Below, in pieces: positions 58,003 to 64,000 of a stretch of DNA of 64,000 nt. Origin of the DNA: Frigidibacter oleivorans (lineage in GTDB: Bacteria; Pseudomonadota; Alphaproteobacteria; Rhodobacterales; Rhodobacteraceae); assembly GCF_003993775.1 (NCBI RefSeq), contig NZ_RJRZ01000005.1:166637-230636 (forward strand), in the 5' to 3' direction. Both the position numbers and the translations under genes were made by a program. Numbering within the stretch: the stretch's first letter is position 1; every line of letters starts with the position of its first letter. The notes below the pieces were generated by a model. The model had not been told where the DNA came from. It did not search any database and saw only the letters and a program-made list of their open reading frames with translations.

Positions 58003-59689
58003 GAAACGGGTCTCTGTCCGCCTGGCAGCTATCGGCGGCCGCCAGGTGCGCGCGGAACTGGAAGGGATCGGCGAGGCCGGAACGCGCGGCTTCGGGCGCC
58101 TGTCGCGGGAGATGGAGGCTGCGAACACCCGGCTTGCCGCCTTCGCGCGCCGTGCCGGGATCGCCATGGCTGCGGCTGCCTCTGCCGCCACCGCGGGGCT
58201 TGGCATCATCGTGCGCAACGCGGCCCAGAGCGCCGACCAGATCCGGCAGTTCGCGCAAGTGGCAAATGCTACACCCGAGAGCTTCCAGCGCTGGGCGTCA
58301 GGGGCACGGACTGTCGGGGTCGCCGTGCGTGTCGCCGAACGCGACCTGCGCGCGCTGTCTGCCCCGCTCCTGACCGGCGAGATCGTCGTCAATCGCGAGG
58401 GCGCGGATCTCGGACCCGGCGATGTGATCCGGCTGCGTTCAACGCGGCTGGGGCTCGACGACGTGGTGATGCGCATCTCCGAGATCGGACAGGGCGACGG
58501 GCGCGACAATGGCATCCGGCTCAAGATCGCCGAGGACGTCTTCGCGCTGGGTGCCACCGCCATCGCGGGCGGACGCATGCCGACGGGCACGGGCACGGGC
58601 GTCGCTGCCCCGCCGCGGGCACTCGCGCGGCGCATGGTCGAGGAAGCCCCATACTGGCTTCTCGTCCGTGAGCTTGGCCACAGCGAGGCGGACCGCCGCC
58701 TCGCCGAGGATCCGGATGCAGGCGCGCTGGTCGCGACCGGCGAACGCCCCAGCGCCGATGCGCTGGCCGCCCAGCTCTGGGTCGACCCCGGCACCGGGCC
58801 CGCGCAGGAGGGCGTGGTCGCCTTCGCCCCGACGGCACTGCTGGCCGCCGACGTGACCGACAGCCCGGAAGCACGGGTGATCCCGGTGACCGGCTGGCGC
58901 GATATCGGCGAGGTCGAGATCGGCACACTCGCCAGCATCGGTGGCGAGCTGGTCCGTGTCGACGGAATCTCGCAGAACAGCATCAGCGTAGGTCGGGGTT
59001 GCCTCGACACCGTCCCGCGCGCGCACGGCTCGGGCACGCCGGTCATCTTCTTCGACGAGATGGCACGGATCACCGAGGACAGCTGGGCCGCAGGCGAGAC
59101 ACTGGCAGCCCGCCTCCTGCCCGAGACCGGGCGCGGCACGCTGGCCTTCGCGCTGACACCGGAAGATGCGGTGACGCTCGACCGTCGCGCCATCCACCCC
59201 CTGCCGCCCGGCCGTGTGCAAGGCAACGGCAGCTACGCCCCGAATGTCGATGCGCTGGTCATCGGCTCACTTGCCCTGATCTGGACCCATCGCGACCGGT
59301 TGACCCAGACCAGCCCCGTGATCGTCGATCATACCGGGGCCTCAATCGGGCCGGAACCGGGGGTCGGCTACATCATTGAGGTGCGCTGGGTGGATCCGGA
59401 TACGGGAGCGGCCATCCTGCCCGCGGGCGTGGTGATCGACACAGGCAGTGCCGCCAGCTGGACCCTCGCGCCCGAAGCCATCCCGGAACTCGGTGCGCCG
59501 GATCGTACAGCCGAGATCGAACTCGCGGTCCGGTCCCGGCGTCTGGTCGAAGGCAGCTGGGTCACCGACCGCGAGGCGCGGTGGTTTCGGCTGACCGCAC
59601 CCTTCGCCGCCTCTCGGCCCTCGTGCAGGCCCGCGCGACCTCACGCACCACGCCGCTGCCCACCACCGGCAACGCGGGCCAGATGCTGA
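57995..59689 (+). CDS. Chimera: tape measure N-terminus fused to tail tip protein C-terminus
   Basis: This encodes 564 aa. Residues 1 to about 109 are a tape measure start: a basic N-terminus MAEKRVSVRLAAIGGRQVRA, hydrophobic AGIAMAAAASAATAGLGIIV and SADQIRQFAQVANATPESF. From about 110 the sequence changes to a tail tip/host-specificity protein (AERDLRALSAPLLTGEIVV, then ADLGPGDVIRLRS) like gene-transfer-agent and Rhodobacteraceae phage tip proteins, with beta-rich repeats to the end. Tape measures are normally 600 or more residues, so the body of the tape measure and everything up to the tip C-terminus were deleted in frame near 58320. A functional tail is unlikely. Confidence 0.8.
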   Translation: MAEKRVSVRLAAIGGRQVRAELEGIGEAGTRGFGRLSREMEAANTRLAAFARRAGIAMAAAASAATAGLGIIVRNAAQSADQIRQFAQVANATPESFQRWASGARTVGVAVRVAERDLRALSAPLLTGEIVVNREGADLGPGDVIRLRSTRLGLDDVVMRISEIGQGDGRDNGIRLKIAEDVFALGATAIAGGRMPTGTGTGVAAPPRALARRMVEEAPYWLLVRELGHSEADRRLAEDPDAGALVATGERPSADALAAQLWVDPGTGPAQEGVVAFAPTALLAADVTDSPEARVIPVTGWRDIGEVEIGTLASIGGELVRVDGISQNSISVGRGCLDTVPRAHGSGTPVIFFDEMARITEDSWAAGETLAARLLPETGRGTLAFALTPEDAVTLDRRAIHPLPPGRVQGNGSYAPNVDALVIGSLALIWTHRDRLTQTSPVIVDHTGASIGPEPGVGYIIEVRWVDPDTGAAILPAGVVIDTGSAASWTLAPEAIPELGAPDRTAEIELAVRSRRLVEGSWVTDREARWFRLTAPFAASRPSCRPARPHAPRRCPPPATRARC

Positions 59690-60192
59690 TCGTGCCTGCC
59701 GCGGCCGGGACCAATCCCAATGCGCTGGCCCTCTGGGACCAGTCGCCCGCCGGGGCCGCGGCATGGGTCTACCTGACCCCGCAGGAGGGCTGGCAGATCT
59801 GGATTGCCGACGAGGCGCGGCACGTGCGCTTCACCGCGGGGGCTTGGGTCGAGGTGCCGCGCTCGGGGATCGTGCGCATCCGCACCCTCACCGCGACCAG
59901 CCACACGCTGGAAGCCGTCGATCTGGGCAGCATTCTCGAGACCACGGGATCGTCGGCCGTCACGGTGACCATTCCACCCGAAGCGACCGTTCCCTTCGAG
60001 ATCGGATCGCTGATCAACGTGACACAGGTCGGTGCCGGGATCGCGACCGTGGCAGCCGCGGCAGGGGTGTCGCTGAATGGCGTCGTGGGTGGTTCCGTTG
60101 CCCTCGACGGTCAGTGGTCAGGTGCTGCCCTCGTGAAGCGCGGGGCTGATGCCTGGATCATTCAGGGCGCGCTGGCGGGGGCTGTCGCATGA
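59581..60192 (+). CDS. DUF2793-like phage tail fibre-associated protein
   Basis: This encodes 203 aa from GTG 59581 (MVSADRTLRRLSALVQ). The segment LWDQSPAGAAAWVYLTPQEG, then WQIWIADEARHVRFTAGAW, is the DUF2793 signature seen in tail proteins of alphaproteobacterial prophages and gene transfer agents. The C-terminal half is a beta-rich attachment domain. It overlaps the tip chimera by 109 nt in another frame and the next gene by 4 nt. Confidence 0.75.
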   Translation: MVSADRTLRRLSALVQARATSRTTPLPTTGNAGQMLIVPAAAGTNPNALALWDQSPAGAAAWVYLTPQEGWQIWIADEARHVRFTAGAWVEVPRSGIVRIRTLTATSHTLEAVDLGSILETTGSSAVTVTIPPEATVPFEIGSLINVTQVGAGIATVAAAAGVSLNGVVGGSVALDGQWSGAALVKRGADAWIIQGALAGAVA

Positions 60193-61055
60193 GCCTTCTG
60201 ATGATGCGCGGCGCCTTACTCGCCCAAGCCGGGGATGCGGCGCCCTCGGTCGATATCGGCGCGGTCTGGCAGCTGGACACCACCCGCCGCCCTCCAGGCT
60301 ATACCCTGTCGGACAACAACCAGACTGCCGTGAACACATCGGGCGGCACCAACTACATGCGCTGGGTGCCGACAGCCAAGGCGGTCCTGCCCACGGACGG
60401 GCGGCGCTATTGGGAAGTCCTTTGCGCGCCGGGGGCTGCAACCTTCGACGGCTATATGGGCGTCGTCGCGGCCGCGCAGCGCGAGGAGTTCAATGTTGGC
60501 CTCAACCCTATCACGCTGGGTTCGATCGGCTGGCGGGGCACCGGCGCACTCTGGTCCTCGGCCACTACAACGGCCCAACAAAGCCTGACTGGTCTGCCGA
60601 CCTTCGGCGCGAATGATGTGCTGATGTTCGTCCTCGATCCGGCGCTGGGCCGCCTATGGATCGGGAAGAACGGAATCTGGCGCGACGATCCGGTGAGCGG
60701 CGCCGCGACCTGGACCGCAAGCGGAAGCTCGGCTTTCTATCCGCAAATCCAGGGGCGCAATCACGGAGATGGCGGCACGCTTCGCTCGCTCCCCTCCCAG
60801 TTCAGCTACCCCGTGCCTCCCGGCGTGACTGCGCTTGGTTACCTCGATCCCGACCTCCGCATCTTCGACGCCGCAGCCTTCCTCGAGATCGGCTGGGATC
60901 GAGGCCTCAGCGTAGCGGGAGCCTCCCTCTGGATCAGCCGGGGTGGCGGGGCACATCTCACCGCCGCAGATACCGCGTTTTTCATCGAGCACGGTGGGGG
61001 CCGCGGGACCACCTGGACCCAAGCCAACCTCTACATCGAAGTGGAACTGCCATGA
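60189..61055 (+). CDS. Tail fibre protein with SPRY-like domain
   Basis: This encodes 288 aa. The middle (about 40-205) has a SPRY-like pattern: GRRYWEVLCAPGAATFDGYM, with VGLNPITLGSIGWRG and LWIGKNGIWRDDPVSGAA. SPRY-like folds bind proteins or glycans and occur in phage receptor-binding fibres. The N-terminus MSLLMMRGALLAQAG probably anchors to the tip. It overlaps both neighbours by 4 nt. Confidence 0.68.
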   Translation: MSLLMMRGALLAQAGDAAPSVDIGAVWQLDTTRRPPGYTLSDNNQTAVNTSGGTNYMRWVPTAKAVLPTDGRRYWEVLCAPGAATFDGYMGVVAAAQREEFNVGLNPITLGSIGWRGTGALWSSATTTAQQSLTGLPTFGANDVLMFVLDPALGRLWIGKNGIWRDDPVSGAATWTASGSSAFYPQIQGRNHGDGGTLRSLPSQFSYPVPPGVTALGYLDPDLRIFDAAAFLEIGWDRGLSVAGASLWISRGGGAHLTAADTAFFIEHGGGRGTTWTQANLYIEVELP

Positions 61056-61843
61056 GCTACATCCTGCATCTCGGCCACCAGCCGACCGACGTCTCGGGCA
61101 TCTCCGGACTCGCGAACACGACCGCCATCGGGTTCGACGCCTCCCTCGACGTGAACGGCATCCGCTTTAGTGGATCGCGCAGTTTCGCGATGCCATTTTC
61201 CCTCGGATTTGCGGCACCCTCTGGCGATCTCTGGCTGGGGTTTCGGTATGTTCCGCCGAGCGGGGAAGCCGACCTCATCACCGAAGGCAATGCAGGGTTC
61301 GTCGATTTCTACGACGCGAACTTCGTCCGGATCGCGCATATCCAGCCTCTCACCAGCACCCGCCGCTATCATGCTATCGCCCGTGGCGACACGGTCGTGC
61401 AGGGCAACTCAAGCTACAGCCCGTCGAATGGCCAGCCGCAATGGATCGACGTCCGCGTGGCGGTAGGGGCCAGCATCACCATCGACTTCTATGTCGATGG
61501 CGTGCTGCAAAGTTCGGCCACGGCCGCCAACTCCCAAGGCAAGGGCAAGCCGGTGCAGATCGTGTTCCCGAATGTCGGACTGCACGGCTCTACCAGCAGC
61601 CGCACCTGGTACTATGCGCATTTCGCGGTGCTGGACGGGGTGTCGACCATCGGGCGGCGCTTCGTGCGGCGCACGCCCAACGCCATCGCAACCTTCAGCC
61701 AGATGGCGGGCAGCATCGATGCCCTGAAGGACGAAGATATCGGCACCCGCGTAACGAGCAACGCAGCCGGGCAGCGACTGTCGTTTCGCTCACGGGGCCG
61801 ACCGGGCCCGCGGCTGTCGCGGCCATCGCAGGCGTGCATGTGA
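61052..61843 (+). CDS. Tail fibre protein, probably frameshifted near its C-terminus
   Basis: The frame from ATG 61052 (MSYILHLGHQPTDVSG) encodes 263 aa with a lectin-like beta pattern. After about residue 240 the sequence RLSFRSRGRPGPRLSRPSQ looks like wrong-frame protein. The -1 frame from about 61775 continues sensibly as ATVVSLTGPTGPAAVAAIAG through VYSTWALNPADSSVWTSVTL to a stop at 62047-62049, directly coupled to the next gene. I therefore think a one-base loss near 61775 truncated an original product of about 330 aa. Confidence 0.65.
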   Translation: MSYILHLGHQPTDVSGISGLANTTAIGFDASLDVNGIRFSGSRSFAMPFSLGFAAPSGDLWLGFRYVPPSGEADLITEGNAGFVDFYDANFVRIAHIQPLTSTRRYHAIARGDTVVQGNSSYSPSNGQPQWIDVRVAVGASITIDFYVDGVLQSSATAANSQGKGKPVQIVFPNVGLHGSTSSRTWYYAHFAVLDGVSTIGRRFVRRTPNAIATFSQMAGSIDALKDEDIGTRVTSNAAGQRLSFRSRGRPGPRLSRPSQACM

Positions 61844-62045
61844 AGCAGATCGCGCAGGCGGGGACAGTCGGGCCGCAGGCTACGGGAGGTTTCCTGCGCA
61901 TGGGCGGGGTCAATCATGATGCACCGCCGGTCAGTGTGCCGGCGCTCGCGCCGAGGTCGGTCTATTCCACCTGGGCACTGAACCCGGCTGACAGCAGCGT
62001 CTGGACCAGCGTGACCCTGCCTGCCGAAGTCGGGATCCTCTCCGC

Positions 62046-62336
62046 ATGAGCCCGCGCCGTTCCGGAGAGGGCCATGTCCGCATGCCGGATGCCGAGTTCG
62101 AGGAGCTCCTCGCGCGGGCGGCGGAAGAGGGGGCGAAGCGTGCGCTGGCCGATGTCGGCTTGGACGGCAAGGAAGCCGCCCTCGACATCCGGGATCTCCG
62201 CGCGCTGCTCGATGCCATCCGTTTCGTCCGCCGCACGGCCGTGCAGAGTGCCGTTCACCTGATCACCACCGGCGTCATCCTGGCGCTGCTTGCGGGGATA
62301 GCCCTCAAGCTGAAGATCTTCGGCAGCGGGCCCTGA
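62046..62336 (+). CDS. Small tail-module protein with one membrane segment (DUF6127-like)
   Basis: This encodes 96 aa. A helical N-terminus, PDAEFEELLARAAEEGAKRA, precedes DIRDLRALLDAIRFVRRTAV and a single hydrophobic span LITTGVILALLAGIALKL (about 74-91). Similar small proteins sit between tail fibre and lysis genes in Rhodobacteraceae prophages; a holin role is possible but unproven. A terminator follows 43 nt later. Confidence 0.65.
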   Translation: MSPRRSGEGHVRMPDAEFEELLARAAEEGAKRALADVGLDGKEAALDIRDLRALLDAIRFVRRTAVQSAVHLITTGVILALLAGIALKLKIFGSGP

Positions 62337-62378
62337 CGGGGCGACACCGCCCATCTCACCATCAACACGACCACCCGG

Positions 62379-62399
62379 CCCGCCCCTCGGCGGGTTTTT
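62379..62399 (+). terminator. Rho-independent terminator after the tail operon
   Basis: The stem CCCGCC/GGCGGG with a CCTC loop is followed by five T. It separates the structural genes from the lysis cassette. Confidence 0.85.
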
Positions 62400-62417
62400 C
62401 CATTTGGAGGATTTCCC

Positions 62418-63092
62418 ATGCCGACCCTTTCCTTTCCGACCTGGCGCGACGTTCCCGAGAAGGCGTGGCGCTGGCCCAGCTTCTCGCCCGCCGAGATCGC
62501 CTGCCGCGGCACCGGCGCGATCAGGATCAACACCGAGGCCCTGGACAAGCTGCAGGCCCTGCGTGACCAGCTGGGCAAGCCACTGATCGTGCGCTCCGCC
62601 TATCGCAGCCCCGAACACAACCGCGCTGTCGGCGGGGCTCCGGCCTCGAAGCACATGCAGGGCACCGCCTTCGACATCGCCATGGCGAACCATGATCCTG
62701 TTGCCTTTGAGGCAGCAGCGCGTGCGGTCGGGTTCCTCGGCTTCGGGTACTACCCCCGCTCCGGCTTCATGCACATCGATCTCGGGCCTGCCCGATCCTG
62801 GGGCGATCCCTTCCCGGTGCGGCCCGTCCCATTTGCACCGGAATTGCCGCCTGCGCGCGAAGTCCTGGCCGAAAGCCGCACGTTGCGCGGTGGCGGGGCC
62901 GCGGGTGCCGCGACCGTTGGCGCGGCCGGGGTGGAGGTGCTGCAGGACGTCCTTGCGGAAACCCAGTCAGTGATCCAGCCGCTGGTGCCCTATCTCGACA
63001 CCCTGCGCTGGGTGCTGATCGTCATCGCGCTGATCGGTATCGCCGTCACGATCCACGCGCGGATCGACGACTGGAACCGGGGGCAGCGGTGA
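62418..63092 (+). CDS. Endolysin-type peptidase M15A with C-terminal membrane segment
   Basis: This encodes 224 aa. The M15_3 metallopeptidase domain (about 20-125) shows VRSAYRSPEHNRAVGG, then SKHMQGTAFDIAM (zinc His and Asp) and FMHIDLGPARSWG (final His). It would cleave peptidoglycan cross-links at lysis. A hydrophobic helix WVLIVIALIGIAVTI near 198-212 may anchor it to the membrane, suggesting a release-controlled endolysin. The ribosome-binding site is TTGGAGG before ATG 62418. The stop overlaps the spanin gene by 4 nt. Confidence 0.88.
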   Translation: MPTLSFPTWRDVPEKAWRWPSFSPAEIACRGTGAIRINTEALDKLQALRDQLGKPLIVRSAYRSPEHNRAVGGAPASKHMQGTAFDIAMANHDPVAFEAAARAVGFLGFGYYPRSGFMHIDLGPARSWGDPFPVRPVPFAPELPPAREVLAESRTLRGGGAAGAATVGAAGVEVLQDVLAETQSVIQPLVPYLDTLRWVLIVIALIGIAVTIHARIDDWNRGQR

Positions 63093-63334
63093 TCGGCAGG
63101 CTCCTCACCCTTGGCCCGGCGCGCAAAGCGCTGGGCCTGATCCTCGCCGCAGCAGCGATCCTGCTATTTCTGCTGAACCTGCGACGCGCCGGTGAACGCG
63201 CTGGGCGCGCGGCCGAACGCCTTGATGTCCGAGAGAGAAACGATGCCATCCACCGCAAGATGCTCGACGCCGCCGCCCGCCGCCCTCCTGATCGCGATGC
63301 TTTGGCTGACCGGCTGCGCGATGGGCGGTTCTGA
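63089..63334 (+). CDS. Inner-membrane spanin-like protein (Rz-type)
   Basis: This encodes 81 aa. A hydrophobic N-terminal helix ALGLILAAAAILLFLLNL (about 15-32) is followed by a charged helical periplasmic tail RAGRAAERLDVRERNDAIHR. This is the Rz layout. The position after the endolysin and the embedded lipoprotein frame support a two-component spanin that disrupts the outer membrane at lysis. Confidence 0.7.
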   Translation: MIGRLLTLGPARKALGLILAAAAILLFLLNLRRAGERAGRAAERLDVRERNDAIHRKMLDAAARRPPDRDALADRLRDGRF

Positions 63335-63488
63335 GGCACGGGCGCCCTGCCCGCCAGTGGTTGAGTACACGGCCGCCGAGCAAGCGCGGGCCGCCGACGA
63401 GGTCGAAGCACTGCCGGAAGGGACCGCCATCGTGCGGATGCTGAGCGACTATGCCGTGCTGCGGGATCAAGCGCGGGCGTGCAGTTGA
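63243..63488 (+). CDS. Outer-membrane spanin lipoprotein (Rz1-type)
   Basis: This encodes 81 aa from ATG 63243 (MPSTARCSTPPPAALLI). The signal peptide ends in a lipobox LTGC (about 22-25), followed by a proline- and alanine-rich periplasmic segment ARAPCPPVVEYTAAEQ. It starts inside the Rz-like gene in a different frame and runs beyond it, the overlapping arrangement typical of spanin pairs. Confidence 0.7.
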   Translation: MPSTARCSTPPPAALLIAMLWLTGCAMGGSEARAPCPPVVEYTAAEQARAADEVEALPEGTAIVRMLSDYAVLRDQARACS

Positions 63489-63509
63489 GGACGACGCTAA
63501 TGCAGACCC

Positions 63510-63923
63510 TCAACGCCTCGAGAGGTCAAGAACCACTACGTCAACCTTGCCCACAAGCTCAATGGGCAGACCTTCCTCAAGATTCTTCTTCAGATCAGAA
63601 GCCTGCAAGTTCTCGTGGTTCTTCAGGCCTGCGATCTTTTCATCGGCGCCAAACCAGAGGACCAGATAGACACCTTGTTCTTCTGCGGTTGGATGTACCG
63701 CGTAGCGATCTGCAAGCTGCAACTGGGCGGCCGTGAAAAGCTCGGAATTCCATTGGCCTTTAACTTCCACAACCAGCATCTTGCGCCCTGCGGGCGTCTG
63801 GATAGAGGCTGTGATGTCGCATCGATTGCCGCCGGCAAGCTGATGTTCAATCACGTCAACAAACCCAAGGGGTTTGCTGTGACCCCCGATCACTCGTCCA
63901 TCTGATGCTAGAGTCCGGCCCAA
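63510..63923 (-). pseudogene. C-terminal fragment of a PD-(D/E)XK-type protein, truncated by an IS
   Basis: The frame encodes up to 137 aa, but the first nine or so residues (MGRTLASDG) are encoded by the adjoining IS end. The rest has RCDITASIQTPAGRKMLVVE, then VKGQWNSELFTAAQLQLADRY, a D...E-V-K nuclease motif of the type found at the C-terminus of large defence-related proteins, and GVYLVLWFGAD. The N-terminal portion would lie to the right and has been displaced by the insertion. Confidence 0.7.
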
Positions 63924-64000
63924 GGAAAGGACCGGACATGAAGAGATCGAAGTTCACGGAAGAGCAGATCATTGCGATCCTGCGGGAGCAGGAAGCTGGG
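63903..64000 (+). mobile_element. Left end of another IS3-family element (runs off the window)
   Basis: The element appears to begin at TGATGCTAGAGTCCGG and carries the start of an orfA gene. It interrupts the nuclease-type gene on the minus strand. Only 98 bases are visible, so the boundary is approximate. Confidence 0.7.
63938..64000 (+). CDS. IS3-family OrfA, partial
   Basis: Only 21 codons are visible: MKRSKFTEEQIIAILREQEA and one more residue. This is the characteristic start of OrfA in IS407/IS3-type elements, a helix-turn-helix protein. The gene continues past the window edge. Confidence 0.9.
   Translation, partial: MKRSKFTEEQIIAILREQEAG

Noticed and set aside
57640..59226. 528-codon minus-strand open frame opposite the tail genes
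   Set aside because: Serine/arginine-rich low-complexity translation typical of an antisense frame, while the plus strand encodes recognised tail proteins.

Overview
The window looks like accessory DNA of a high-GC alphaproteobacterium, most likely a member of the Rhodobacterales. This is inferred from the GC-rich coding style, a Rhodobacteraceae-type siphophage tail block, and a strawberry-notch / ParB / RadC / DUF2958 / ArdC block of the kind carried by alphaproteobacterial plasmids and integrative elements. There are no rRNA or core metabolic genes. Almost everything is mobile, defensive or resistance-related.

Layout. (1) 0-1.7 kb: a WGR-domain protein, a bactofilin and a VapBC toxin-antitoxin pair. 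(2) 2.0-10.5 kb: a seven-gene, tightly overlapping plus-strand operon. It encodes a Dcm-like cytosine methyltransferase, Vsr, a GHKL (MORC/MutL-like) ATPase, an HNH nuclease, a SNF2 helicase, a stand-alone EcoRII N-terminal (B3-like) DNA-recognition domain, and a 721-aa protein built of duplicated HhH/sigma-4-like modules. I regard this as the most likely undescribed system: a split restriction-modification machine predicted to act at CCWGG. (3) 10.5-26 kb: a minus-strand block typical of conjugative elements (DUF2493/SLOG, toprim, strawberry-notch methylase-helicase, small proteins, ParB, RadC, DUF2958, ArdC), with an IS1111-type IS110 element inserted. Several of these genes share a repeated leader hairpin. 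(4) 26.1-34.5 kb: a chromate/arsenic resistance cassette (chrA, arsH, acr3, two arsC types, arsR, tauE-like). It is flanked by 18-bp inverted repeats and ends in an IS1182-family element that is itself interrupted by an IS3-family element. (5) 34.6-46.2 kb: a second defence cluster. It holds a DUF4143 ATPase, Hachiman (HamA/HamB), a three-Cys-motif protein with its TcmP partner and an Mrr-like nuclease, another VapBC-like pair, and a large serine recombinase whose reading frame ends inside a 3' half of initiator tRNA-fMet, which marks an attachment-site scar. (6) 46.4-50.9 kb: an uncharacterised protein with a ParS/MbcA-like tail, then a three-gene operon containing a PD-(D/E)XK-like protein. 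(7) 51.1-63.5 kb: a defective lambda-like prophage. It has a VRR-NUC protein, an HTH replication-type protein carrying iteron-like palindromes inside its gene, head and tail genes, a programmed -1 frameshift, a moron, and a lysis cassette. At least three gene fusions show that the packaging genes and most of the tape measure and tail tip have been lost. (8) The right edge is a nuclease gene truncated by another IS3-family element.

How the parts fit. The window reads as stacked elements. A conjugative-type backbone carries a restriction operon and metal resistance. A recombinase-bearing defence island abuts a tRNA-fMet attachment core. Beyond it lies a second set of accessory genes and a decayed prophage. 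ArdC in the same block as the restriction operon suggests an element equipped both to defend its host and to evade restriction on transfer.
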